Shown here: one piece after another, positions 54,614-63,280 of the stretch
How the letters are laid out: each line of letters opens with the position of its first letter
Numbering within the stretch: position 1 is the first letter of the stretch
From: Pseudidiomarina terrestris
Lineage (GTDB): Bacteria > Pseudomonadota > Gammaproteobacteria > Enterobacterales > Alteromonadaceae
NCBI RefSeq assembly: GCF_030466405.1
Contig: NZ_JAGGJF010000001.1
Span: 186,001-250,000 of the forward strand
DNA length: 64,000 nt
Direction of reading: 5' to 3'
Made by a program: the position numbers and the translations under genes
The notes under the pieces: model-generated
Told to the model about the DNA's origin: nothing
The model's input: the letters and a program-made list of their open reading frames with translations, nothing else
Database searches by the model: none

Positions 54614-55762
54614 TTACGCTTTGCCCTGGTCTGGCAGCTGAGCAAATACTTCATTCCACATTTGCGTCACCGCCTCGCGCTGCCATTGCCCTTGCGCAAC
54701 GATCGTCGCCTGCAGCTGTTGGTGGAATTCGTTGTCGCTCATTAAGCGTTGAAGCGCCTGCAAGGCATCACTGTGACCATCAGCGATATCAATTAACTGC
54801 TCGGCACAGCCGTAATCAGCAAGCAACTCGTGGTACTTGTGGCTCCAGCCGGTTGCCAGCACAGGTACGCCCTGTGACAGCGCGCTGACCAGGCCGTGAA
54901 AACGTGAGCTGATGACACTGCGTGACTGACCAATAATCCACTTTATTTTCAGCGCATGGCCAGGATCTAATACCGGCACAGCAGTCGCCAACTGGGCCTG
55001 AATTTTGGCCGTGAGGCGACGATCAGCATCGGCTTCATGAATCAGAATAAACGGCTTCGCCTCAGCGTCCTGGGCAGCCCGAATCGCGGCGACCATGAAG
55101 TCAACGTAACGATCGCCGTCCTTTCGTTTTTCCAGCATTTTCGAGTTCGGAATGAAGCAGGTCTGATGCTGCTCACTGTCAAATTCTGCAGCGGGTAGCC
55201 CTTTGATTAAATTGGTAAAGTCCGGGCAGCGTTTAAGGTTAGACGTGTCCTTGCTCAGTTGCTGACAAAAACTCAGGGACTGATCATCGCGCGCATAAAC
55301 CAAATTGGCATGCTCAAGTACCGGTGCAAAGGCTTTCGCCGAGGCAGCTTCAGTAAAGGGCCCTAAGGCTTGCGGTAAAACGATCACGGGTATTCCCTGC
55401 TGACGAAGGCGAGCAGTGCTGCTGCCGAGCCGGTCCCAGGCGATCAAATGGCTCCATTGGTCGCCAAAGGCAAACCCGGACGCGTCCAGGATCAGATCCA
55501 GTTCATTTTCATTGAGAATACCGAACATGTGACGCAAACGCTGTGGCAGCCAGCTGACCGGTGCCAGTAAGTTCATACGTTTACGGATATACCGACTTTT
55601 TTGCCATAACCCGAAGGCCGCGCGCCGATCATAAGGACCCGTCGGTTCCACCACGAAACGTGCATCCACTCCGCGCTCAGCAAACTGCGCAATGATGGCG
55701 TGCAGCATTAACTCTGCACCTTTGTTGGCGAAACTAATCCCCTTTACTTCTACATTCAACAC
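54614..55762 (-). CDS. Polysaccharide pyruvyl transferase family protein
   Basis: A 382-residue protein of the PS_pyruv_trans family: N-terminal FANKGAELMLHAII, central DLILDASGFAFGDQW and IPVIVLPQALGPF, then IISSRFHGLVSALSQGVPVLATGWSHKY, the diagnostic motif. Members transfer pyruvate from PEP to form ketals on polysaccharides, or act as related glycosyl transferases. It overlaps the polymerase gene by 29 bp. Located at the downstream end of the leftward operon. Confidence 0.87.
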   Translation of the reverse strand: MLNVEVKGISFANKGAELMLHAIIAQFAERGVDARFVVEPTGPYDRRAAFGLWQKSRYIRKRMNLLAPVSWLPQRLRHMFGILNENELDLILDASGFAFGDQWSHLIAWDRLGSSTARLRQQGIPVIVLPQALGPFTEAASAKAFAPVLEHANLVYARDDQSLSFCQQLSKDTSNLKRCPDFTNLIKGLPAAEFDSEQHQTCFIPNSKMLEKRKDGDRYVDFMVAAIRAAQDAEAKPFILIHEADADRRLTAKIQAQLATAVPVLDPGHALKIKWIIGQSRSVISSRFHGLVSALSQGVPVLATGWSHKYHELLADYGCAEQLIDIADGHSDALQALQRLMSDNEFHQQLQATIVAQGQWQREAVTQMWNEVFAQLPDQGKA

Positions 55763-57002
55763 GTAACGCTCCTAATTCTAATCGGTAGATAACCACTGCG
55801 TACAAAACTGCAATCAAACCACTGGGCTGGCCACTGACAAAGGCATGACCAGCAAATATGCCGTGGCCAATATACAAGCCACTGGCAATCAATAAGCCTA
55901 AATGTTCGACAGTTGGACGGCGCACCATTAACGCCGCCGTGAGCACTAACAGCAACAGATGGCTAAGAAACACATACACGGCAAAGGGGACTCCATACCC
56001 GCCGCGTAGATCGTACCATTCCTGCTCGATCGCTTTATAGGTTTCCGTACCCGTGGTGTTGTTATGGGTGACGTAGTAATCCCGGCCACTGCCGGTATAA
56101 AACGAATAACTGCCACCGGTCAGCTGTGCCTTATCCGGATAATGCTCTAACTGGCCTTCCGCAGCTTGGATCAGACGTTCACGCGGATTGGCCCCCTTTA
56201 ACAGTGCCTGTACCTGAGTGAGCTGATACGCGAGCGACTCATGATTGGTCTGCAGCCAGTTCGCACCAGCAATACCTGCCACCACTAACAGAGGTAAAAT
56301 AATCCACCGCGCGCGCCGGAATAAAAAGGTAAAAATAACCACCAGCAGAACCGCGCCGGCCCAACCTGCTTTGGTGCCCAGCAGCAGCAGTCCCGCGCAA
56401 CAAAGTACGATCTTGCTCAGCCGCCACCAGGTAAACTCCTGGTGCAGCAATACAAACATGATGCTCAGGCTAATAAGCGCCGCCAGGCCAATGTCGTTGC
56501 CGCCGACATAGAACGATTTTATCCCGAAAACACCGGCTTCGTAACTAGGTATTCCAAGTCCGGTAACATAAGAGAACAGCATGAACACACCGAAGACCCA
56601 GCCATAATAGGCTACGCCTCGAAGTAACAGCTGATCGTGGGCGCCATAGCGCTCCAGCGCCGCGAGCGTCAGAATCACCACGGTAAAGGGATACAGCCAG
56701 CGGGTCAGCTGGGTAAACTCCGCGATAAAGCGGATATCGCCCACCGGGTAGCTATTGATCACCAAAATGGCTGCCCAGGCCAAAATCATCAGTTGCACCA
56801 GCCAGCTCAATATCCCGCTGCGGGTGTACACGATGATAAGGCCCAGCAGTAATACCGCAGTTCGATACAGCAAACTGACGCGCAAGGCGTCCAGCCCCAG
56901 AAAGCTAAACATGCCATACAGGGTGTCGAGCCAAATCACCGGATACACCAGTAATACCAGTGCCAGTTTGCCGAATTGCTCAGCGCTCAACTGCAGTTTC
57001 AT
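55734..57002 (-). CDS. O-antigen/exopolysaccharide polymerase-like protein (Wzy candidate 2)
   Basis: A 422-residue membrane protein with 10-12 helices and a periplasmic loop (residues ~270-335) with NPRERLIQAAEGQLEHYPDKAQLTGG and GSGRDYYVTHNNTTGTETYKAIEQEWYDLRGGYG, then a final helix pair. The layout matches Wzy-type polymerases, which diverge strongly in sequence. It overlaps the Wzz-like gene by 4 bp. It probably polymerises the second polysaccharide. Confidence 0.78.
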   Translation of the reverse strand: MKLQLSAEQFGKLALVLLVYPVIWLDTLYGMFSFLGLDALRVSLLYRTAVLLLGLIIVYTRSGILSWLVQLMILAWAAILVINSYPVGDIRFIAEFTQLTRWLYPFTVVILTLAALERYGAHDQLLLRGVAYYGWVFGVFMLFSYVTGLGIPSYEAGVFGIKSFYVGGNDIGLAALISLSIMFVLLHQEFTWWRLSKIVLCCAGLLLLGTKAGWAGAVLLVVIFTFLFRRARWIILPLLVVAGIAGANWLQTNHESLAYQLTQVQALLKGANPRERLIQAAEGQLEHYPDKAQLTGGSYSFYTGSGRDYYVTHNNTTGTETYKAIEQEWYDLRGGYGVPFAVYVFLSHLLLLVLTAALMVRRPTVEHLGLLIASGLYIGHGIFAGHAFVSGQPSGLIAVLYAVVIYRLELGALRVECRSKGD

Positions 57003-57805
57003 GGCGCCAGCTCCTGCACGTCAGATGGTCTGCGGCGGAGCAGGTAATGGTGTAACACCGTCACGCCAAGTGCCATCCACAAAAACACCACGGCCAGCAT
57101 CACGTGAATACGTTGTGGAGACACCGGATTGGGACTTGCGGTGATGTCACTGACCGGTTGGATAAAGGCAAAGTTTTCGGCCTTGAGCAATGCTGCGCGG
57201 GTTTCCAGAACTTCGCGTTGCAGGTACAGCCGCTGGCGATAGTCACTATCTTTGACCCGGCTTAACAAGGCGGCATTGGCCTCAAGTTGCACCGCAATCT
57301 CCTGCCGCCGCTCTGTCCGTAAGCGCTGTTCAACTAGCGCCATGATGGCACCCAGTTGCTGCATCGCCGTTTCCGGGCTTGCCGCGGACCAATGAAACGA
57401 GTGAAAGCGGTCATTCTGATATCGGTAGTAATGCAAATGGCGACGGACCTGGTAGTAGTCATCGGTCTCAGGCTCATGGAATAACTGCTCCGCCACCAAC
57501 CGTGCAAACTGTTCGCTGTAAAGCCAGCGGGCGATTCGGATCTCTGGCTCTACGGTTAACGGCTTCGCGCGCGCGGCTGAATTCTCCTGTAACACCAGAT
57601 CATCTGTGCGCCGCAGCAAGCCAAGGTTAAACACCTCTGGGTTTATCACAAATATAGTCTCAGCCTGATACCACTTTGGATGCATTTTAAAGTAGACCAG
57701 GCCTAACGCTAGCCCCGCGACAAGGTAAAGGATGGCAAGCCACCAATAGCGCCTTAACCAGCTAAAATAAGCGCTAAAGGAATGACTACGGGTTGCTGCG
57801 GACAT
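56999..57805 (-). CDS. Wzz-like chain-length determinant, second of a pair
   Basis: A 268-residue protein with an N-terminal helix (WLRRYWWLAILYLVAGLALGLVYF), a periplasmic domain with coiled-coil segments, and the Pro-rich PNPVSPQRI motif before the C-terminal helix (VMLAVVFLWMALGVTVLHHYLL). This is the PCP family layout without a kinase domain. It overlaps the preceding Wzz-like gene by 20 bp; the two proteins may form one hetero-oligomer. Confidence 0.82.
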   Translation of the reverse strand: MSAATRSHSFSAYFSWLRRYWWLAILYLVAGLALGLVYFKMHPKWYQAETIFVINPEVFNLGLLRRTDDLVLQENSAARAKPLTVEPEIRIARWLYSEQFARLVAEQLFHEPETDDYYQVRRHLHYYRYQNDRFHSFHWSAASPETAMQQLGAIMALVEQRLRTERRQEIAVQLEANAALLSRVKDSDYRQRLYLQREVLETRAALLKAENFAFIQPVSDITASPNPVSPQRIHVMLAVVFLWMALGVTVLHHYLLRRRPSDVQELAP

Positions 57806-58625
57806 AGCTGCGCAAGAGGGTTACGACAACCATTGTAAAAAGCCCAAACAGGACACCGATGAGCGACCATACCAAGGCACTGAAACCGGCCGGCTGATGG
57901 GGCGGTATTGCCGGATCAATGGTCTCAAACACGTAGTCATCGTTAACTTCAACCAGCATCGCTCGGTTGTACTGCTCCTGTAGCAAGCGGTACAACGACT
58001 CACGCACATCGGCCTGTTGGATTTCTTCAGCTTTGGCATTGAGGTAAGTAATTTGCTGGTTCACGCGATCGCGTTCGCGCTCACGCATATGCACATTGAT
58101 ATCTTTGACCAGTGCCCTTAACCAGGCTGCGGCCAGCTCTCTGTCAGGATGGGTCAGGCGCAGCGTGACGATGCCCTTCGAGCGATCATACTCCGTGACC
58201 AGGCGTTTACGCATCTCATTATAACCACGCCAGACCTGATTTAGCTCTGCCGCGGTGGCATCCTGATCTAACAAATGCGGCATCATATTGTGACGTTCGA
58301 TGAAGCCATAAAGGAAGTTGCGTGACTTTATAACTTCAACGGCCATTTGCGTATCGTTGATCTTACCGCCACCCAGCTCAAACCCGGCAAGGCCTGCCAG
58401 ACCCGCAAGTCCCGCCGACATATCGGCCAAACCGCCGCCGCGCTCTTCACTGGGCGCAAGAATCGTCTTGGCCTCATACTCCACTCCACTCAGCCACTTG
58501 CCGGAGGCAAATAGCAACGCCATGACCAATGGTACTGCAAACCACCACCAGCGCAGAGTACGCCAACTTTGTACGAATGCTGAAGTTGAGAAAATTACCA
58601 GTAAATTCTGATTAGACGTCGTCAT
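57786..58625 (-). CDS. Wzz-like chain-length determinant, first of a pair
   Basis: A 279-residue PCP protein: helix at residues ~23-46 (LRWWWFAVPLVMALLFASGKWL), a Gly/Leu-rich stretch ADMSAGLAGLAGLAGFELGGG typical of this branch, a coiled coil (residues ~160-220, RERERDRVNQQITYLNAKAEEI) and a C-terminal helix after IPPHQPAGFSALVW. No kinase domain. It overlaps the nitroreductase-domain gene by 14 bp. Confidence 0.84.
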   Translation of the reverse strand: MTTSNQNLLVIFSTSAFVQSWRTLRWWWFAVPLVMALLFASGKWLSGVEYEAKTILAPSEERGGGLADMSAGLAGLAGLAGFELGGGKINDTQMAVEVIKSRNFLYGFIERHNMMPHLLDQDATAAELNQVWRGYNEMRKRLVTEYDRSKGIVTLRLTHPDRELAAAWLRALVKDINVHMRERERDRVNQQITYLNAKAEEIQQADVRESLYRLLQEQYNRAMLVEVNDDYVFETIDPAIPPHQPAGFSALVWSLIGVLFGLFTMVVVTLLRSYVRSNP

Positions 58626-59703
58626 GATCTATAAAGCGTCCTAAAATGTTGCTCGATTTTTTCGCCGAGAAGGGTATCCCCCCCTCTGGATCTGCATAAC
58701 CAAATGCCAGTAACATGACAGGTCGTTGATGAGCCGTCAAATTTAGCTCTCGTGCAAGCAAACGTTCACGAAATTCGATATCTGGCCAGTTGATTGGGCA
58801 GGTCGCAATGTCCATGGTTTCAAAGGCCAGCATCAACTGCATCGCAGCCAATGAGCCGTCGATATAAATACAATGGCGGTCACGCTCCATCGGGTAGGCT
58901 TTTAGGTCACCGACCACCACAATGAGATTCCTGATCTGCTCGGCAAAGCCAACGGTACCGCCGGCCATGTTTGCCACTTTTGCCGCCCGCTTGGGATCTT
59001 GAATCACGTAGAACTCATAAGGCTGCCGATTACATGCCGACGGCGCTAACGTCGCCATTTCGAACGCTTGATGAATGCGATCCGTGGGGACTTTCTCTGG
59101 CTTAAACCATCGCACTGAGCGGCGGCGCTGAAATAATAATTGCAGCTGCTCCGCACTTATCCCGCTCTCTGGCAATTCTCGATGAGGATAAGGCACGGAA
59201 TTGGTGCGCTCCATGGCGACATCCAACGAGGTATGCAGGTCATGCCAAATCGCTCGAGCTTTGGCGATTTTAGGGGTATCTTTCACAATTGAAAAGTACT
59301 CGTCTAGAACGTCATGCGCCCATTGCAGTTCGCTGGGGTCAAGGCTCTTGGCATTCGCTGCGTCGCGAAAGCAATTCACCGTCTCGCCAATATAATCAGC
59401 AGCGAAGCTCGCCCGGCGCGGACGCATGATCAGGCCTTTTTCCAGGCGATGGGTGTTGCGTCGCAACAAGGCACATGTCGCCTCTATAGCTTTTAATGAA
59501 CGCCAGTAAGCAATACGACCGCGCAGCACCGACTGTTGTTCACGGCCAAATTCACGACTAAACAGTAAATAGTACACTGCCGAGGTAAATCGTGTGCTGG
59601 CAAACAACCGAATAAAATGCTTATCAAAAGCAGCACCTTGCTCGCGCAGCCAGTGTACGAATTTAACGGGGATAATTTTCTTGGCGATCGCTCTAAGACT
59701 CAT
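58612..59703 (-). CDS. Nitroreductase-family protein with extra N-terminal domain
   Basis: A 363-residue protein. The C-terminal ~180 residues are a nitroreductase fold: RRRSVRWFKPEKVPTDRIHQAFEMATLAPSACNRQPYEF (FMN binding), GGTVGFAEQIRNLIVVV, and GSLAAMQLMLAFETMDIATCPINWP. The N-terminal ~180 residues are helical and unassigned (LRREGAAFDKHFIR-type, RRNTHRLEKGLIMRPRRASFAADYI). Similar proteins sit next to pyruvyltransferases in exopolysaccharide loci, but the reaction is not known to me. Confidence 0.8.
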   Translation of the reverse strand: MSLRAIAKKIIPVKFVHWLREQGAAFDKHFIRLFASTRFTSAVYYLLFSREFGREQQSVLRGRIAYWRSLKAIEATCALLRRNTHRLEKGLIMRPRRASFAADYIGETVNCFRDAANAKSLDPSELQWAHDVLDEYFSIVKDTPKIAKARAIWHDLHTSLDVAMERTNSVPYPHRELPESGISAEQLQLLFQRRRSVRWFKPEKVPTDRIHQAFEMATLAPSACNRQPYEFYVIQDPKRAAKVANMAGGTVGFAEQIRNLIVVVGDLKAYPMERDRHCIYIDGSLAAMQLMLAFETMDIATCPINWPDIEFRERLLARELNLTAHQRPVMLLAFGYADPEGGIPFSAKKSSNILGRFIDHDDV

Positions 59704-59778
59704 TTCCAGGTTCTTTTGCCTTTTTCTGCTGATGAGGTAAGTTTATCAAAGTAACGCAACAAGTTATGAATCAATTAC

Positions 59779-61107
59779 TTATTTTTTGCCGTCACGCCAG
59801 TGTTGCTGCCAGTCACCCAATAGTTGCCAGTACCGGCGTCCGAGTGTAAAAGGCAACGTCAGTGAGTGAGTCATAATCATCGCCAATGGCCGCGTCGAGG
59901 CGCTCAGCCAAAACGCAAAATAAGCAGCTCCGGCGTAAGAGATAAGCGTCGCTATGGCTGCGCCCTGCCCCTGATAAACCGGTATCAATAGCCAGTTGGC
60001 CGCAATGTTTACTACCGCCCCAAGCCCATGACTGACCAGGCTAAACACCAGCAGCCGCTCGGCAATCAGCCACTTACTGGCCAAGGCGCGCATAAAGACA
60101 AACAAACTTGCCCAAATATGAATCATCAAAATCGGCGCCGCGGACCGATAGGCATCGCCAAATAACCAGGGCACAACGGGATCAGCGAGCAAGGTGACGG
60201 CCAGCGCCACAATTAGGGCCGTAACCAGCAGACCATCACAGAGTTGCTGCAGACGTCGCTGGTAAATGGCCGGGCTTTCCTGCTTGAGCTTAATCAAGCC
60301 GGCAAAAAATGAGGTTGCGATCGCTACTGCAAAGAAATACCACACTTCGGATAGCTTCACGGCGACCGCATAAATCCCGACTTCGCTTTTGTCAACCATG
60401 TTACCCAGCATGACCTGATCGATTTTCAGGTAAAGCACCGCGGCAATGCCGGATAGCACCAGCCAGAAGGCTTGTTTGAATAGCTGCCAGCCGTAATCCC
60501 AATTCACCGCGTGCCAGCGAAAGCCATTGGCTTTTTGTTGGTAAAGCACGATATAACCCACACCCCAGGCCAGGTACTCCAATGCGAAAACACATGCGAC
60601 CGGTAATAAAGACGGGGATAGTGCCACGGCAGCTAGTTTCGCCAAGCCGGCGATGAGAATGATCGCGGTGCGCATTTTTACGATATGACGCGCGCTGACC
60701 TGAGCCTGAAAATAAAATTCGACCACTTGAAAGGACTGCAAAATCGCGGCGCTACCGATCACGACCAGGCTAATGCGTTCTACCAGCACCATCGAGCTCA
60801 TAAACGCCCAAAGGAATAGCCCTAGAACGCCCACCACGGCACCAATACTTCGATAAGCTGCCGCTGTACTCATAATCTCAGTTTCGCGTTCAGGCGCCTC
60901 TACCAGCTCGCGCATGATTAGCGCATTCATTCCCAGCGCGGTAAGCGGTAACACCAGGGCGACCAAAGCTAAGACATAATTGAGTTGACCAAAGAGTTCT
61001 GGACCTAACGAACGCGCAAGCACAAGGGCAACAAGCAGGTTCATCGCCATACCAATGACTTTCTCGCTCATTAACCAGCTGGAATTTTGAAGTGCGGCAC
61101 GAATCAT
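59779..61107 (-). CDS. Polysaccharide flippase (Wzx candidate 2)
   Basis: A 442-residue MATE-like membrane protein with ~12 helices. The N-terminus (NSSWLMSEKVIGMAMNLLVALVLARSLGPELFGQLNYVLAL) and KIDQVMLGNMVDKSEVGIYAVAVKLSEVWYF are typical of Wzx/RfbX flippases. First gene of the leftward Wzx-nitroreductase-Wzz-Wzz-Wzy-pyruvyltransferase operon; it is followed by the nitroreductase gene after 75 bp. Confidence 0.9.
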   Translation of the reverse strand: MIRAALQNSSWLMSEKVIGMAMNLLVALVLARSLGPELFGQLNYVLALVALVLPLTALGMNALIMRELVEAPERETEIMSTAAAYRSIGAVVGVLGLFLWAFMSSMVLVERISLVVIGSAAILQSFQVVEFYFQAQVSARHIVKMRTAIILIAGLAKLAAVALSPSLLPVACVFALEYLAWGVGYIVLYQQKANGFRWHAVNWDYGWQLFKQAFWLVLSGIAAVLYLKIDQVMLGNMVDKSEVGIYAVAVKLSEVWYFFAVAIATSFFAGLIKLKQESPAIYQRRLQQLCDGLLVTALIVALAVTLLADPVVPWLFGDAYRSAAPILMIHIWASLFVFMRALASKWLIAERLLVFSLVSHGLGAVVNIAANWLLIPVYQGQGAAIATLISYAGAAYFAFWLSASTRPLAMIMTHSLTLPFTLGRRYWQLLGDWQQHWRDGKK

Positions 61108-61154
61108 GGTCGCTGTTGTGTCCTTACTATCCGTGAGTTGCGAGTGGGCAAAAA

Positions 61155-61178
61155 AAAACGCTCCCGAAGGAGCGTTTT
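61155..61178. terminator. Intrinsic terminator of the secreted-protein gene
   Basis: AAAACGCTCC-CGAA-GGAGCGTTTT, a 10-bp perfect stem, followed leftward by a run of nine A on the plus strand (U-tract in the leftward RNA). It ends the gene at 61221 and insulates the flippase operon. Confidence 0.92.
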
Positions 61179-61220
61179 ATCTTAACGATTTTCGATGTTA
61201 ATACTAGTCGAAACTAGCTA

Positions 61221-62975
61221 TTAATCGATGATGTCGTTACCACGGATTACGTCAAGGTCTGTGCGTACTGAGTCATTCTGTACCCAACCACGGTCAGAAC
61301 CGTTAACGTTGTATGCAGAGTAAACAGATACGTTAGTTGGATAGTCAGCAACGTTGATAGTCAACGAGAATTTGCCGCTGCCAGCTAATGCACCGTCGTT
61401 AAACAGCGCTTCACGGATTTCACCAGCGATTGGAGTTACACCTGGGTTCGCAAGAGCGTTCAGAGTGTAAGGACCATACATGGTGCCATCTTCAGCCATA
61501 ACGTCAACCCAGATAATACGATCTACATCGTTGTTATTTGGAGCTGGGCCATCAGTGTCGTTAGGACCAGGGACAGTCGCATCATCAAAACCTGGGTCAC
61601 GCGACTCGTTGGTTACGTAGATGATTTGGCTGATTGGTGTTACTTCACCAGATGCTGACTGAGCACTGTAAGGCATGTAAGGAATAGTCGTTACAGAGCC
61701 GTTCACTGTCCATTCACCAGCATACACTGCACCAAGCTCAGTCTCACCTTCGAACGGACTAGAACTCAACACGCCATCTTCAGGGAAGTCGACGTCGTCA
61801 GTCGTGCCTGCGTCAGTGTACTGTGCAGTTGTGTGTTCCCAGTTCACCGTAGCAGAAAGTGAAAACTCACCGTCTTGCTTAGGATTCTGGAAAGAGTTAG
61901 CAGTAGCTGCCAAATCGAACACTAGGTTGACTGGAACGTCAGCATTATCACAACGGAAGTTCAATGCGCTTGCATTGTGGCTGATGTAAGTACAGTTGTT
62001 CGGGTTACCAAAGTCGAAGAACGCTTCGATACCGCCTGGGTTGGCACTGTCAATCCAGCCGAACATGTTGTCGCCAGAAAGAGTGAACACGATTTTTTCA
62101 GCTGGATCCTGGTCTACCTGAACAACGAAATCCCACGCCGAAGCGTTATCATCAGCTGGGCTACCAGCATCAGGGTTGTCAGTAGTTACTACCCAGAATT
62201 CGCCATCATCAGTCGAGTAGTTGTTACCGTGAGAGGCACCGTTAACACGGAATAAACGACGGTATTCCCAAACATCCAACTCACCGCTGTATTCTTGTTC
62301 AACGCGCAGTTCGAACTGTGGACCCATTTTGAACAACTGAGTGTTGTCGACCATAGGTGAAGTTACAGTGTCAAACGGCCATGGGTTGGTGTTCGTTGGC
62401 CATGGCTGATTATCCAGACGTGAGAAGGTGTCAAACATAACACCAGACTGAGCAACAACTACAGGTGCATCAAAGTTGAAGCGACCGAAGTCTAACTCGA
62501 TACCGTAAGTGGTGTCGTTAGAAGCAGTAGTTTCATCACCGAAGATGTTCGTTACACGGTAGATAAGAACGGTGTTGTTATCGTCGTCAGCAGTCTGAGC
62601 TACGAAATCAAGAGTCATACCCTTGTTCACGTCTTCCAGGTCGCCATCGTCGTTGTAACTGCCTGCAGGAGGCATAATCACACCGTTGCCCGCGAAGTTG
62701 CCTTCATCAAACTGCTCACCGAAACCAACTGTTAGCTGATCCGGGTGGCCATCGATGTATGCACCGTCTTCGAAGCGGAGGTAAACGTAATCACCCTCTT
62801 TGTATTCGTCGTTCAGGGTCAATACGATATTTTTCGACAAGATTTCATCCATGGTAGACATGAATTCATTTGTCGCATAAGTAGTGTCTGTGAGAGAGAC
62901 GTCTGCAGCCATCGCTCCCGTGCTAGCGCCGGCAATTGCCAAAGCTACTAGCGAACGTTTAAACATGTTTGTCAT
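61221..62975 (-). CDS. Large secreted acidic protein, unknown function
   Basis: From the ATG at 62975 (GGAG seven bp upstream) the precursor has 584 residues; the frame extends further but lacks a site. Signal peptide ending in GAMA-A. The mature protein is rich in Asp, Asn, Thr and Gly, has a very low Lys/Arg content and only two Cys (NNCTYIS and FRCDN), and looks beta-rich, ending in DLDVIRGNDIID. It resembles abundant surface or extracellular proteins of marine bacteria; S-layer-like use is a guess. Located just downstream of a secretin gene and followed by a strong terminator. Confidence 0.72.
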   Translation of the reverse strand: MTNMFKRSLVALAIAGASTGAMAADVSLTDTTYATNEFMSTMDEILSKNIVLTLNDEYKEGDYVYLRFEDGAYIDGHPDQLTVGFGEQFDEGNFAGNGVIMPPAGSYNDDGDLEDVNKGMTLDFVAQTADDDNNTVLIYRVTNIFGDETTASNDTTYGIELDFGRFNFDAPVVVAQSGVMFDTFSRLDNQPWPTNTNPWPFDTVTSPMVDNTQLFKMGPQFELRVEQEYSGELDVWEYRRLFRVNGASHGNNYSTDDGEFWVVTTDNPDAGSPADDNASAWDFVVQVDQDPAEKIVFTLSGDNMFGWIDSANPGGIEAFFDFGNPNNCTYISHNASALNFRCDNADVPVNLVFDLAATANSFQNPKQDGEFSLSATVNWEHTTAQYTDAGTTDDVDFPEDGVLSSSPFEGETELGAVYAGEWTVNGSVTTIPYMPYSAQSASGEVTPISQIIYVTNESRDPGFDDATVPGPNDTDGPAPNNNDVDRIIWVDVMAEDGTMYGPYTLNALANPGVTPIAGEIREALFNDGALAGSGKFSLTINVADYPTNVSVYSAYNVNGSDRGWVQNDSVRTDLDVIRGNDIID

Positions 62976-63044
62976 GATGTTCTCCAATTTCATGAAATAA
63001 GAGCTTCCAGCTAATAAACAAGCTTTCACTCCTGTAGTTATCAA

Positions 63045-63280
63045 ATTGACCTCACCAAATGAGGTCCCTTCGATTTTTTTCGAACTTTCAGTCTTTTAAG
63101 AGTCGCAGGTCCGGTAACGAGGTGATTAATCACGTTACAGAACACTCTATTCAAGATGAGAGTCCAAAATACTTCGTTGACTCTTTACCGAGTCCCCTAA
63201 TTGCTTTGCCGTTGAGGTTGTTAATTATGGTTTTTCTATACATCCATATGCTCAACATTTTTGCAAAGTTGCTAGCAAGA
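63045..63280. other. Gap between secretin and secreted-protein genes, with hairpin
   Basis: The hairpin GACCTCA-CCAAA-TGAGGTC (63048-63066) lies near the secreted-protein leader. It may terminate the secretin transcript. Otherwise AT-rich, with no gene that I can support. Confidence 0.5.

Noticed and set aside
62976-63044. Upstream extension of the secreted acidic protein
   Set aside because: The extra 23 codons precede a clear GGAG-ATG start and would bury the signal peptide.
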